A stretch of 64,000 bases of DNA from Betaproteobacteria bacterium UBA5216. GTDB taxonomy: Bacteria > Pseudomonadota > Gammaproteobacteria > Burkholderiales > SG8-41. A model generated the notes under the pieces. That model was not told the origin of the DNA, ran no database searches, and saw only the letters and a list, made by a program, of their open reading frames with translations. A program made the translations under genes and the position numbers. Below, one piece after another: positions 43,957-53,144 of this stretch. The DNA is taken from positions 25,304-89,303 of the forward strand of contig DHVE01000125.1 of assembly GCA_002412495.1 (NCBI GenBank), read 5' to 3'. Position 1 is the first letter of the stretch. The number at the start of each line of letters is the position of its first letter.

Positions 43957-46464
43957 ATGCCTACTGCCTCCCCTGCTCCTTCTCCCTTTCTTGTGCGTAA
44001 AGTAGCCGTTTTGGGCGCCGGTGTAATGGGCGCGCAGATCGCCGCACATCTGGTTAATGCCAGCGTCGAAGTGATCCTGTTTGAGTTGCCCGCGAAGGAA
44101 GGCGACCCGAATGGCAACGTGCTGAAAGCCGTCGATAATCTGCGCAAGCTGGAACCCAGTCCGCTGGCGACGCCGGCGCGCGCGGGACTGATTCGTCCCG
44201 CCAATTACGACCAGCATCTTGTATTGCTCAAGGAATGCGACATCGTGATCGAGGCGATATCGGAACGCATGGACTGGAAATCCGATCTCTACAAAAAAGT
44301 GGCGCCGCATTTGGGCGAACACGCGATCTTCGCGAGCAATACGTCCGGCCTTTCGATCAACCAGTTGGCGGGTGCGTTTCCGGCAGAATTGCGGCACCGC
44401 TTTTGCGGCGTGCATTTTTTCAATCCCCCGCGCTACATGCATCTGGTCGAACTGATCCCGTGCAAGGAAACGAACGCGGCGATACTCGACGATCTCGAAA
44501 ATTTTCTGGTCACCCATCTCGGCAAGGGCGTGATTCGCGCCAAGGATACGCCGAACTTCATCGCCAATCGCGTGGGTGTTTTTTCCATGCTGGCGACGAT
44601 TCATCACGCGGAGCGCCTCGGCATCGGCTTTGATACGGTGGATGCTTTGACGGGGGCGCTGATCGGCCGACCAAAGAGCGCAACCTTCCGCACGGCGGAC
44701 GTGGTGGGACTCGATACCTTTGCGCATGTCGTCAACACCATGAAAGACGCGCTGCCGGACGATCCGTGGCACAAGTTCTATGCGGTGCCGGCATGGCTGA
44801 AAACCTTGATCGACCAGGGCGCGTTGGGGCAGAAGACCAAGCGGGGGGTCTATCAAAAGGTTGGCAAGGATATTCAGGTGCTGGATCTGAAGCAGCAGGG
44901 CTATCGCGTATCCGGCGGCGAGGCCGATGAAGACGTGGTGGAAATAATCAAGAACAAAAACGCACCGGAACGCTTTGCGCGGTTGCATGCGTCCGATCAT
45001 CCGCAGGCGCAGTTCTTGTGGTCGATCTTCCGCGATACATTTCATTATTGCGCCCTGCATCTGGACAGTATCGCGAATAACGCGCGCGATCTGGATTTCG
45101 CGATCCGCTGGGGATTCGGCTGGGATCAGGGGCCGTTTGAAATCTGGCAGTCGGCGGGCTGGCAACAGGTCGCTAAATGGGTGGCGGACGATATTGTTGC
45201 CGGCAAGGCCATGGCGAATGCCGCCTTGCCGGGATGGGCGGCCGATGCATCGCGCACGGGCGTGCATACGGCGCAAGGTTCGTTTGCGCCCTTGGGTAAC
45301 GCGTATCAGCCCCGTTCAGCACTGCCCGTATACAAACGTCAGCCGTTCCCCGACAAGTTGCTCGGCGAGGAACGCAAGTATGGCGAGACCATTTTTGAAA
45401 CCGATGGCGTGCGTTGCTGGCATACCGGCGACGACATCGCCATCGTCAGTTTCAAGAGCCGCATGCATGCCATCGGCGACGATGTGCTGGAAGGCGTGCA
45501 GCAGGCCATCGAAACGGCGGAAAAGAATTACCTGGGATTGGTGGTGTGGCAGACCGAGCCGCCGTTCTCGATCGGCGCGAATCTGAAAAAGACGCCGGCC
45601 GGCGGCGGCAAATCACAGGCGTCACCGCCATCGGCGATGGGCAAGTTGTTCAAGTCGTTCAAGAAAGAGGCCGAGTCGCTGGCGTTAAGAGCCGCGCGTC
45701 AGATCGGCGTCGCGGATCAACTGATGGCGGGGAAACTGGCCGAGGTTGAGCATCTGGTCGAGCAATTCCAGATCACCACGCAAGCGCTCAAGTATTCGCT
45801 GACGCCGACGGTGGCCGCGGTGGATGGGCTCGCGCTGGGTGGCGGTTGTGAATTCGTCATGCACTGCGACCGCGCGGTGGCGACGCATGAAAGTTATATC
45901 GGGCTGGTGGAAGTCGGCGTGGGGCTGTTGCCCGCGGGCGGTGGCTGCAAGGAATTCGCGATGCGCGCCGTGGCCGACGCCAAGGGCGGGATGACGTCGT
46001 TTTTCATCCAGAAATATTTTCGCGCGATGGCAATGGCCGAAGTAGGGCGCAGCGCCGAACATGCACGCGACATCGGCTATTTGCGGGCGACCGACAAGGT
46101 GGTGATGAATCGTTTCGAATTGCTGGAAATCGCCAAGGCGGAAGTGCGCGCGCTGGCCGCTGGCGGGTATCGTCCGCCACTGCGTCAAACCGCAATTCCG
46201 GCGGCTGGCCGCAGCGAGATCGCCACCATCCGTACGGTGCTGGAGAACATGCTGGCGGGTGGTCATATTTCGCAACATGATTACCTGATCGGTTGCAAAG
46301 TAGCCACTGTTATTTGCGGCGGCGACATCGAGGCCGGCAGTCTGGTGGATGAACAGTGGTATCTTGACCTCGAGCGTCAGCATTTCATGGAATTGCTTGC
46401 CACGGAAAAGACGCAAGCGCGGATTGAGCATATGCTTAAGACGGGTAAACCGCTTAGGAACTAA
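43957..46464 (+). CDS. Bifunctional 3-hydroxyacyl-CoA dehydrogenase/enoyl-CoA hydratase (HADH first)
   Basis: 835 aa. N-terminal NAD site VLGAGVMGAQIAAHL (about 14-28), the HADH segments FASNTSGLSINQLA and HFFNPPRYMHLVE, then a C-terminal crotonase domain with VAAVDGLALGGGCEFVMHCD (about 627-646). The order dehydrogenase-then-hydratase is that of FadN, opposite to E. coli FadB. It catalyses hydration and NAD-linked oxidation. GGGAG precedes the ATG. The thiolase gene follows, separated by a heptamer hairpin element, completing the cycle. Confidence 0.93.
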   Translation: MPTASPAPSPFLVRKVAVLGAGVMGAQIAAHLVNASVEVILFELPAKEGDPNGNVLKAVDNLRKLEPSPLATPARAGLIRPANYDQHLVLLKECDIVIEAISERMDWKSDLYKKVAPHLGEHAIFASNTSGLSINQLAGAFPAELRHRFCGVHFFNPPRYMHLVELIPCKETNAAILDDLENFLVTHLGKGVIRAKDTPNFIANRVGVFSMLATIHHAERLGIGFDTVDALTGALIGRPKSATFRTADVVGLDTFAHVVNTMKDALPDDPWHKFYAVPAWLKTLIDQGALGQKTKRGVYQKVGKDIQVLDLKQQGYRVSGGEADEDVVEIIKNKNAPERFARLHASDHPQAQFLWSIFRDTFHYCALHLDSIANNARDLDFAIRWGFGWDQGPFEIWQSAGWQQVAKWVADDIVAGKAMANAALPGWAADASRTGVHTAQGSFAPLGNAYQPRSALPVYKRQPFPDKLLGEERKYGETIFETDGVRCWHTGDDIAIVSFKSRMHAIGDDVLEGVQQAIETAEKNYLGLVVWQTEPPFSIGANLKKTPAGGGKSQASPPSAMGKLFKSFKKEAESLALRAARQIGVADQLMAGKLAEVEHLVEQFQITTQALKYSLTPTVAAVDGLALGGGCEFVMHCDRAVATHESYIGLVEVGVGLLPAGGGCKEFAMRAVADAKGGMTSFFIQKYFRAMAMAEVGRSAEHARDIGYLRATDKVVMNRFELLEIAKAEVRALAAGGYRPPLRQTAIPAAGRSEIATIRTVLENMLAGGHISQHDYLIGCKVATVICGGDIEAGSLVDEQWYLDLERQHFMELLATEKTQARIEHMLKTGKPLRN

Positions 46465-46475
46465 GGCGAAAGGGA

Positions 46476-46532
46476 AGGATGAAAGATGAAAACCACCGGG
46501 TTGGGTTGTTTTCATCCTTCATCCTTCCTCCT
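46476..46532. repeat. Heptamer (AGGATGA) inverted hairpin element, copy 2
   Basis: Left arm AGGATGA, AAGATGA, AAAC (46476-46493) and right arm GTTTTCATCCTTCATCCT (46508-46525) are nearly perfect complements, followed by TCCTCCT. Same unit and layout as 41973-42049. Confidence 0.88.
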
Positions 46533-46551
46533 TGATGTAAGGAGAACGTAG

Positions 46552-47748
46552 ATGAAACAGATCCAAGACGCCTACATCGTCAGCGCCACCCGCTCGCCGG
46601 TGGGCAAGGCGCCGCGCGGGATGTTCAAAAACGTGCGGCCCGATGACTTGCTGGCGCATGTGTTGAAGTCCGCCGTGGCGCAGTGTCCGGGAATGGATGT
46701 GTCGGCGATTGACGACGTGATAGTCGGTTGCGCGATGCCCGAGGCCGAACAGGGCATGAACGTGGCGCGTATCGGTTTGTTGCTGGCGGGATTGCCCGAC
46801 ACGGTGTCGGGATTGACCATCAACCGCTTTTGTTCATCGGGCGTACAGGCCGTGGCCCTCGCGGCGGATCGCATTCGTCTGGGCGAGGCTGATGTGATGA
46901 TCGCGGCGGGCACCGAGAGCATGAGCATGGTGCCGATGGGCGGCAACAAGCCCTCGTTCAGTCCAGCTATTTTCGAGAAGGACGAAAATGTCGGTATCGC
47001 CTACGGCATGGGCATCACTGCCGAACGTGTTGCCGAGCAATGGAAAGTCAGCCGCGAAGCGCAGGACCTGTTTGCCGCGGAGAGTCATCGCCGCGCGCTG
47101 CGTGCGATTGAAAACGGCGATTTCAAAGCGGAAATCACGCCGTATACGCTCAATGAAAAAGTGCCCGATCTCGTCAGCCGCGAAATCCGCGTTAAGTCGC
47201 GCGAAGTCACCACGGACGAGGGGCCGCGTCGCGATACTTCGCCCGAGGGGCTTGCCCGGCTGCGCCCCGCGTTTTCGTTAAAGGGCAGCGTGACGGCCGG
47301 CAACAGTTCGCAGATGTCGGATGGCGCGGGTGCGGTGGTACTGATGAGCGAAGGCGCGATGAAGCGCTTTAGCCTGAGTCCGTTGGGACGCTTCATGGGC
47401 TTTGCCGTCGCGGGGGTGCCGCCCGATGTGATGGGAATCGGGCCGGTGCAGGCGATTCCCAAGGTACTGAAACAGGCGGGTGTCGCGCTGGACGCGCTCG
47501 ACTGGATTGAATTGAACGAGGCGTTTGCCGCGCAATCGTTGGCGGTGATCAAGACGCTGGGACTGGATCCGGCAAAAGTTAACCCCTTGGGCGGGGCGAT
47601 TGCACTGGGACATCCGCTGGGCGCCACGGGCGCGGTACGCGTGGCCACGCTGATGCATGGCCTGCGCCGCACGAAAAAGAAATACGGCATGGTGACCATG
47701 TGCATCGGTACCGGCATGGGTGCTGCAGGATTGTTCGAGGCCTTGTAA
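46552..47748 (+). CDS. Acetyl-CoA acyltransferase (3-ketoacyl-CoA thiolase)
   Basis: 398 aa with AAGGAG before the ATG. Catalytic Cys94 in NRFCSSGVQAVALAA, His in ALGHPLGATGA, and second Cys in MCIGTGMGAAG: a complete thiolase triad, unlike the protein at 67-1227. It cleaves 3-ketoacyl-CoA with CoA to acetyl-CoA and a shortened acyl-CoA. Directly after the bifunctional enzyme, as in fadBA-type operons. Confidence 0.95.
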   Translation: MKQIQDAYIVSATRSPVGKAPRGMFKNVRPDDLLAHVLKSAVAQCPGMDVSAIDDVIVGCAMPEAEQGMNVARIGLLLAGLPDTVSGLTINRFCSSGVQAVALAADRIRLGEADVMIAAGTESMSMVPMGGNKPSFSPAIFEKDENVGIAYGMGITAERVAEQWKVSREAQDLFAAESHRRALRAIENGDFKAEITPYTLNEKVPDLVSREIRVKSREVTTDEGPRRDTSPEGLARLRPAFSLKGSVTAGNSSQMSDGAGAVVLMSEGAMKRFSLSPLGRFMGFAVAGVPPDVMGIGPVQAIPKVLKQAGVALDALDWIELNEAFAAQSLAVIKTLGLDPAKVNPLGGAIALGHPLGATGAVRVATLMHGLRRTKKKYGMVTMCIGTGMGAAGLFEAL

Positions 47749-47910
47749 GCTTTACAAGCGGTATCATTACCGTGCGTTACCGGAACGGTATAATGCAAAG
47801 ACTGCATGGACGTTTTGCGTGCGTGGTGTAATTTGTAATTCATACGCACTGGCCGGCGAAGCAGCGCAGACTGCCGCGGCACCGATAGCGCACGAATACG
47901 AGGGGTTATC

Positions 47911-48528
47911 ATGACACGCGGAACCACGGGACGGGTTGTGTTGCTGGCGGCATTGGCGCTTTGTGGCAGCCTTTGCGGAAGTATTGCGCGTGCCGCCGAG
48001 GTGGAGGGCGTGCGCGTCGAAGACCAGGTAACCGCGGGCGGCCAGACGCTGGTGCTCAACGGCGCGGGGGTGCGCACCAAGCTGGCGTTTATCAAGCTGT
48101 ATGTCGGCGCCTTGTACTTAACCGCGAAGAAGACTGCGGCCGAAGACATCATCAAGGACGCGGGCGCGAAACGTATCGTGATGCACGTGCTGATCGATGA
48201 ACTGACCGCCAAGGACTTGACCGCGTCGCTCAACAACGCCATCGCCGCCAATCATATACCCGCCGAGATTGCGCTGATCGAGAGCCGCTTGCGCGATCTG
48301 AACCGCATGATGAGCAATGTGGCCGTGCTGAAAAAAGGCAATACGGTGATGCTCGATTACGCGCCGAATACCGGCACGCGCATCACCATCAATGGCGAGG
48401 AAAAACTGGTCATCAAGGGCGAGGATTTTTACCAGGCGATGTTGCGCATCTGGATCGGCAACAAGCCGGTGGACGGCACCCTGCGCCGCGCGATGCTGGG
48501 CGATACCGGTGGATTTCGGATATTCTGA
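47911..48528 (+). CDS. Chalcone isomerase-like periplasmic protein
   Basis: 205 aa. N-terminal signal peptide (cleavage near ARAAE), then the chalcone-isomerase-like fold (VLNGAGVRTKLAFIKLYVGALYLT and AMLRIWIGNKPVDGTLRRAMLG, the latter at the C-terminus). Bacterial members of this fold are of unknown function; fatty-acid binding is known for plant FAP relatives, which fits its neighbours but is only an inference. A TATAAT at 47789-47794 is a possible -10 for it. Starts after GAGGGG. Confidence 0.8.
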   Translation: MTRGTTGRVVLLAALALCGSLCGSIARAAEVEGVRVEDQVTAGGQTLVLNGAGVRTKLAFIKLYVGALYLTAKKTAAEDIIKDAGAKRIVMHVLIDELTAKDLTASLNNAIAANHIPAEIALIESRLRDLNRMMSNVAVLKKGNTVMLDYAPNTGTRITINGEEKLVIKGEDFYQAMLRIWIGNKPVDGTLRRAMLGDTGGFRIF

Positions 48529-48531
48529 TTA

Positions 48532-48556
48532 TTGAATAAAAGCAATAAGTTATAAT
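48532..48556 (+). other. A-rich intergenic motif, copy 6
   Basis: TTGAATAAAAGCAATAAGTT followed by ATAAT just after the chalcone isomerase-like stop, between convergent genes. Variant of the same motif (GC instead of AC, AAGTTA instead of AGGTTA). Confidence 0.35.
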
Positions 48557-48583
48557 GGGTTCGCCCGGCATCAAAGCGGAATC

Positions 48584-48609
48584 AACGGCCGCAATGTTTT
48601 GCGGCCGTT
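48584..48609. terminator. Hairpin between convergent genes
   Basis: AACGGCCGCA (48584-48593) pairs perfectly with TGCGGCCGTT (48600-48609) around a 6-base loop. No T-run follows on either strand, so it may act as a two-way terminator by structure only. Confidence 0.5.
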
Positions 48610-48625
48610 GCCGTTGGGCCGCCCA

Positions 48626-50275
48626 CTACATGCCCGGATAATTGGGCCCGCCGCCGCCTTCGGGCGTAACCCACACAATGTTCTGCGTTGGGTCCTTGAT
48701 ATCGCAGGTTTTGCAATGCACGCAGTTTTGCGCATTGATCTGCAGGCGTGGATTGGAGCCGTCATTGTCACGAACAATTTCGTACACTCCGGCAGGGCAA
48801 TAACGCTGCTCGGGTGCGTCATACAGTTCCAGATTGACCTTGATCGGCACCGAGGCATCTTTCAGCGTGAGGTGCGCCGGCTGGTCTTCATTGTGATTGG
48901 TGTTTGATATAAACACCGATGACAAGCGGTCGAAGGTGATGACGCCATCGGGCTTCGGATAGACGATCGGCTCGCATTCCCGCTTGCTCTTGAGTGATTC
49001 ATGATCCGGGCCGTGATGATGCAGGGTCCACGGCGCCTTGCCGCGCAAAAGCACCTGATCCATGCCAAAGCCCAGCGTGCCGATGATCAGACCCTTGGCC
49101 ATCCACGGTTTGAAGTTGCGCGCGCGATGCAGTTCGTCGTGCAGCCAACTGCCCTCGAACGCCACCGGATAGTCATTGAGTTCGTCGCCCGCGCGGCCCT
49201 TGCGCACCGCTTCAAACACCGCGTCGGCCGCCAGCATGCCGGACTTGATCGCGGCGTGGCTGCCCTTGATGCGCGAGGCATTGAGAAAGCCAGCGTCGTC
49301 GCCGATCAGGCAGCCGCCCGGGAAAATGAGTTTCGGCAGCGATTGCAATCCGCCCGCGTTGATGGCGCGCGCGCCGTATGAAATGCGCTTGCCGCCTTCG
49401 AGATAGGTGCGAATGGCGGGATGCGTCTTGTAGCGCTGGAACTCCTCGTACGGACTGAGGTACGGGTTGGTATAGCCAAGGCCCACCACAAACCCGATGG
49501 CGACCAGATTGTTTTCAAGGTGATAGCAGAACGATCCGCCGTAGGTGTCGTTTTCAAGCGGCCAGCCGGCGGTGTGAATGACCAGGCCCGGCTTGTGTTT
49601 TTCAGGCTTGATTTCCCACAATTCCTTCAGGCCGATGCCGTAGAGTTGCGGCTCGGCGTTGGCGCGCAATTTAAATTTTTCCTGCAACTGCTTGCCCAGG
49701 TGCCCGCGGCAACCCTCGGCGAACAGCGTGTATTTCGCGCGCAGCTCCATGCCCGGCGCGTGCGCATCGGTGGGCTTGCCATCCTTGCCGATGCCCATGT
49801 CGCCGGTAGCCACGCCCACGACTGATCCTTTGTCATCAAACAGCACCTCAGCGGCCGCGAAGCCGGGGAAAATTTCCACGCCGAGACCTTCGGCCTGCTG
49901 GCCCAGCCAGCGGCATACATTGCCCAGGCTGATGACGTAGTTGCCATGATTTTGCAGACAGCCCGGCAGCAGGAACGTGGGCACTCGCAAGGATGACACC
50001 TCGCTTAAGAACAAAAAACAGTCGTCCGTGACCGGCGTATTGAGCGGCGCATCGAGTTCTTTCCAGTTGGGCAGCAGCTCGTTCAGCGCGCGTGGATCCA
50101 TCACCGCGCCCGATAAAATGTGCGCGCCGACCTCGGAGCCTTTTTCGATCACGCAGACGCTGATCTCGTGGTTTTGCTCGGCGGCGAGTTGTTTCAGCTT
50201 GATGGCCGCCGCGAGGCCGGCGGGGCCGGCGCCGACGATGACGACATCGTACTCCATGGATTCGCGTTCTGACAC
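48626..50275 (-). CDS. Electron-transfer flavoprotein-ubiquinone oxidoreductase (ETF-QO)
   Basis: 549 aa from a GTG with AGGAG six bases upstream on the minus strand. FAD site [16 protein letters not shown] (about 10-25) and a C-terminal 4Fe-4S site with CPAGVYE and [12 protein letters not shown], ending [10 protein letters not shown], as in all ETF-QO. It oxidises reduced ETF and reduces ubiquinone at the inner membrane, completing the acyl-CoA dehydrogenase route. It is 27 bases downstream of hpnE, so may share its transcript. Confidence 0.97.
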   Translation of the reverse strand: MSERESMEYDVVIVGAGPAGLAAAIKLKQLAAEQNHEISVCVIEKGSEVGAHILSGAVMDPRALNELLPNWKELDAPLNTPVTDDCFLFLSEVSSLRVPTFLLPGCLQNHGNYVISLGNVCRWLGQQAEGLGVEIFPGFAAAEVLFDDKGSVVGVATGDMGIGKDGKPTDAHAPGMELRAKYTLFAEGCRGHLGKQLQEKFKLRANAEPQLYGIGLKELWEIKPEKHKPGLVIHTAGWPLENDTYGGSFCYHLENNLVAIGFVVGLGYTNPYLSPYEEFQRYKTHPAIRTYLEGGKRISYGARAINAGGLQSLPKLIFPGGCLIGDDAGFLNASRIKGSHAAIKSGMLAADAVFEAVRKGRAGDELNDYPVAFEGSWLHDELHRARNFKPWMAKGLIIGTLGFGMDQVLLRGKAPWTLHHHGPDHESLKSKRECEPIVYPKPDGVITFDRLSSVFISNTNHNEDQPAHLTLKDASVPIKVNLELYDAPEQRYCPAGVYEIVRDNDGSNPRLQINAQNCVHCKTCDIKDPTQNIVWVTPEGGGGPNYPGM

Positions 50276-50302
50276 TTTGAGCTCCTGACGAAATTTTGAA
50301 TA

Positions 50303-51619
50303 TTATAACGCCGCCGTATCGCCAAGTATGCCGCGCGCGCATGCAATGCCGCTGCGTACCGCGGCTTCGAGTGTCGCGGGATAATCGCTCGCGGTGTAAT
50401 CGCCCGCCAGCCAGAAATGCCGCAGCGGTGTCTGTTGCGGCGGACGCCGCAATCCGGGCGTGGCGGAAAAGGTCGCGCGTTTTTCACTGATGACGCGTTG
50501 CCATTTCAACGGCGGCAGCGGGCCGAATTTCTCGTGCAGTTCGGCCCGCACGCGCTGCGCGAGCACGTCCTGCGTCAAATCCTGATGCGGACCTTTCGCG
50601 CTGATCACCGCGCCAATCAGACCAGATTGATTGCAAATGGCTTCGCGATTGAACAGCCATTGCGCGAAACCGTTGGACAGCCCAGTCATCGCCGACGGCA
50701 ATGTTACGCGGCCATCGAATTGCAGATACACGCTGGTGATCGGCTGGTATTCCAGCGCTTGCACCGTCTGAATCGTTTCGGACAATGCGACCATGCCCGA
50801 CAGAAAGGCCGCGACCTGGTGCGGCGGCAGGGCGCAGATCACGTGGCTGAATATTCTCGATTCGTCGCCCGCCGTGATCTGAAAACCATTTGTGTTTGAT
50901 ACGGGAGCAATCTCGGTGGCGCGGCGTTGCGTCAATACGGCGCCGCCGCGCGCCCGCACGTACGCTGCAGCGGGTTCGGGAAACAGCGTGCTCAGATCCT
51001 CCCGCGCAATCAGCATATCGCTGCCGGCGCGGTCGGCGTTCAATCCGTCGCGCAGCACATTCAGAAAGAGTTGCGCCGATGCGGATTCCGGCGGCGTGTT
51101 GAGGGCGGAAACACAGAGCGGCATCCACAAGTGTTGCGTGAGTACCTGCCCCTGTGCGTGATCCTTCAGCAAGGCGCTGACGGAGGTGTCGCGTGGCAGA
51201 TGAAAATTCGTGCCACGCAAGGCACGCATCATGCGTGCCGCGGCCCAGCTTTCGCGCAACGGCGCGCCCTTGGCGGTGAGTAACGCGGCGGCCAGGTGCA
51301 AGGGGGCCGGTAACCGGGGCGCGCGCAGATGCAGATGTCCGTGCACGTACCAATCCAGCGGCAAACGCAGCAAGGCGTTTGCCGGTGAAGGATGAACCGT
51401 CGCAATCAGCCGCAACGTTTCCCGGTAAGCGCCGATCAGTATGTGCAGACCGTTATCGAGGGTGACACCATTGATTTCGACGCGCCGCGCGCGGCCGCCC
51501 AATACGGTACTGGCTTCATATACCGTGACCGGCACGTGCTGTTCAGCCAGCGTGACGGCTGCCGCCATGCCGGCATAACCGCCGCCGATGATGGCGACGT
51601 GTGTGGCGGGATCAGACAC
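50303..51619 (-). CDS. hpnE: Hydroxysqualene dehydroxylase HpnE
   Basis: 438 aa from a GTG. Amine-oxidase/phytoene-desaturase fold: IIGGGYAGMAAAVTLAE at the N-terminus, LGGRARRVEINGVTLDNGLH next, and a C-terminal FAD clasp FWLAGDYTASDYPATLEAAVRSG. It converts hydroxysqualene to squalene, the last step of the HpnC-HpnD-HpnE route to hopanoids. HpnD and HpnC are encoded on the same strand at 56254-57948, separated from hpnE by four unrelated genes, which is unusual since they are normally together. Confidence 0.9.
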   Translation of the reverse strand: MSDPATHVAIIGGGYAGMAAAVTLAEQHVPVTVYEASTVLGGRARRVEINGVTLDNGLHILIGAYRETLRLIATVHPSPANALLRLPLDWYVHGHLHLRAPRLPAPLHLAAALLTAKGAPLRESWAAARMMRALRGTNFHLPRDTSVSALLKDHAQGQVLTQHLWMPLCVSALNTPPESASAQLFLNVLRDGLNADRAGSDMLIAREDLSTLFPEPAAAYVRARGGAVLTQRRATEIAPVSNTNGFQITAGDESRIFSHVICALPPHQVAAFLSGMVALSETIQTVQALEYQPITSVYLQFDGRVTLPSAMTGLSNGFAQWLFNREAICNQSGLIGAVISAKGPHQDLTQDVLAQRVRAELHEKFGPLPPLKWQRVISEKRATFSATPGLRRPPQQTPLRHFWLAGDYTASDYPATLEAAVRSGIACARGILGDTAAL

Positions 51620-51629
51620 GTTTTAAATA

Positions 51630-51654
51630 TTCTTTTAAAAACAGATGGTTATGT
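51630..51654 (+). other. A-rich intergenic motif, copy 7
   Basis: TTCTTTTAAAAACAGATGGT followed by TATGT, closest to copy 1. It lies in the 51-base gap between the hpnE start and the PrpF-like stop. Confidence 0.45.
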
Positions 51655-51670
51655 CCAATCATCGCGAGGC

Positions 51671-52768
51671 TTACCAGCCTGCCCACACAGATCGGGGCAC
51701 ATGGACCTTGCCTTCGAATATGCGCCGCGCGGTGCGAATCAACGCGGCGCGCCGCAGTTCCTGTTTGCCGTTGGTGAAATCGGCGTCGAGATCAATCGCA
51801 ATCTTTCCAGACGGATGTTCGATTTCGAGCATGCCTTGTGGCGCCTTGGTTAGTTCGGTGCGTGCCGCTATTTTTTCAGCGAGGGTGCCGGGAATCGCGC
51901 ACGCGGCCGAGATACAAACCGTGCCGGTCACCGCCAAGGACTTGTGGCAGCTCTCGGGTACGAAGTAGCGCACACAAATCGTGCCGCCTTGTCGGGGAGG
52001 CGCAAGCAAGGCGATTTTCGGCACCACGGATTTCGACACGTCGCCCATGCCCATCAGCTTGCCCGCCTGAATGCGGATGGCTTCCATGCGTTTGAAAAGT
52101 TCGCGGTCGGCATCGAGTTCATTGGCGGTTTCGTAACCGGTTTTGCCGAACGCCTCCGCGTGCATCTGGATGGTCGGCATGGCGACATCGACACAACTCA
52201 CTTCAATGCCATCGATGATATCGACGGGCTTGCCGGTGGGGAGCAGTTTTTGGGTCACCGAGCCGATGGCCGCGGTGAAATTGATGCCCACGGGCGCTGC
52301 TGTGCCGGGCACGCCATCGATGGATGCCGTGCCCTCATAACTAACCTCGCCGCCGGGTGTTTGCACGATCGCTTCCACCACTGATTGCGTATTGACGTTG
52401 TAGATGCGCACCGGCGTTTCGCCGTCGTTCGCGGGAATCAAACCTTGGTCGATGGCGAATGGTCCCACGGCCACCAGCATATTGCCGCAATTGGGTTTGG
52501 TATCGACGCGCCGTTCGTTGATTTCCACCTGCGCAAACAGATAATCCACATCCACGCCGGGCCGCTGTGATTTGCTGATCATTGCCACCTTGCTGGTCAC
52601 CGAGTGCGAACCGCCAATGCCATCGACTTGTATCTCGTGCGGCGAACCCATCACGGCAAGCAATACCGCATCGCGCGTCGCGGTGTCGGTGGGTAGGTCG
52701 GAGAGATGAAAAAACGGCCCGCGCGAAGTGCCGCCGCGCATGATCACGCAGGGGATTTTGGTTTGCAT
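51671..52768 (-). CDS. PrpF/4-oxalomesaconate tautomerase-family isomerase
   Basis: 365 aa from the ATG at 52768 (MQTKIPCVIMRGGTSRG); seven more codons are open. The RGGTSRGPFF and TKPNCGNMLVAVGPFAI segments are the PrpF signatures, with a conserved Cys in the second. PrpF proteins isomerise aconitate-like acids (2-methylaconitate in propionate use, 4-oxalomesaconate in gallate use), in the DapF fold. No prpB/C/acnD is near, so the exact acid is open. Located between hpnE and the SDR/FHA genes. Confidence 0.88.
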   Translation of the reverse strand: MQTKIPCVIMRGGTSRGPFFHLSDLPTDTATRDAVLLAVMGSPHEIQVDGIGGSHSVTSKVAMISKSQRPGVDVDYLFAQVEINERRVDTKPNCGNMLVAVGPFAIDQGLIPANDGETPVRIYNVNTQSVVEAIVQTPGGEVSYEGTASIDGVPGTAAPVGINFTAAIGSVTQKLLPTGKPVDIIDGIEVSCVDVAMPTIQMHAEAFGKTGYETANELDADRELFKRMEAIRIQAGKLMGMGDVSKSVVPKIALLAPPRQGGTICVRYFVPESCHKSLAVTGTVCISAACAIPGTLAEKIAARTELTKAPQGMLEIEHPSGKIAIDLDADFTNGKQELRRAALIRTARRIFEGKVHVPRSVWAGW

Positions 52769-52857
52769 GGTGGTGATTCTCGAATGCAATTTTGATGCTG
52801 GAGATTATAGCGTGCGTCTGCCTACGTCGCGGGATGTGACGCCAACCTTCCGCCGTC

Positions 52858-52877
52858 ATTCCCGTGTAGGCGGGAAT
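52858..52877. repeat. dRS3-like inverted repeat
   Basis: ATTCCC, 8 bases, GGGAAT: identical in form to the neisserial dRS3 element. It is followed 34 bases later by an 8-base-arm hairpin GTTCCCGC (52912-52919) and GCGGGAAC (52924-52931). Confidence 0.75.
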
Positions 52878-53062
52878 CCACGACATGTCGATTCGGGTGT
52901 CTGTGCTATGGGTTCCCGCTTTTGCGGGAACAAAGGTGTGGTTGTGAATCTCACTGCGGTTTGAATGAACAAAAATGCATGCAGACCGCCAATGGGAGTC
53001 GACAATCCGCTTTGGAGTCGCCGAGCTACGCAGATGCCCGGCGTGGCGAGTAGTGCAGGCAC

Positions 53063-53084
53063 GGGCATACTTGAAGCGGAGCAG
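53063..53084 (+). repeat. Dispersed intergenic repeat (CTTGAAGCGGAGCAG), copy 2
   Basis: GGGCATACTTGAAGCGGAGC plus AG; differs from 6848-6869 at two positions. Upstream it also shares GGCGTG. Confidence 0.45.
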
Positions 53085-53144
53085 AAGTCCGAGGCCCTAG
53101 TGAGCTTTAGGCTTAACTTACGGGTGATATGAACCGGGCCCTGG

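Larger units (their letters stand above)
52769..53144. other. Intergenic region rich in short repeats
   Basis: 376 bases without a gene. Contains ATTCCCGTGTAGGCGGGAAT (52858-52877), a second hairpin GTTCCCGC/GCGGGAAC (52912-52931), and a copy of the CTTGAAGCGGAGCAG segment (53063-53084). The two hairpins look like one module. No promoter stands out for the genes on either side. Confidence 0.6.

Noticed and set aside
43900..45276. 458-residue open frame on the minus strand
   Set aside because: Lies wholly antisense to the bifunctional hydroxyacyl-CoA dehydrogenase; Arg/His-rich shadow frame typical of GC-rich DNA.
43957..46464. Calling this gene fadB
   Set aside because: The dehydrogenase domain comes first and the hydratase last, the reverse of FadB.
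47789..47794. TATAAT upstream of the chalcone isomerase-like gene as a firm promoter
   Set aside because: No good -35 at 16-18 bases; kept only as a possibility in the gene entry.
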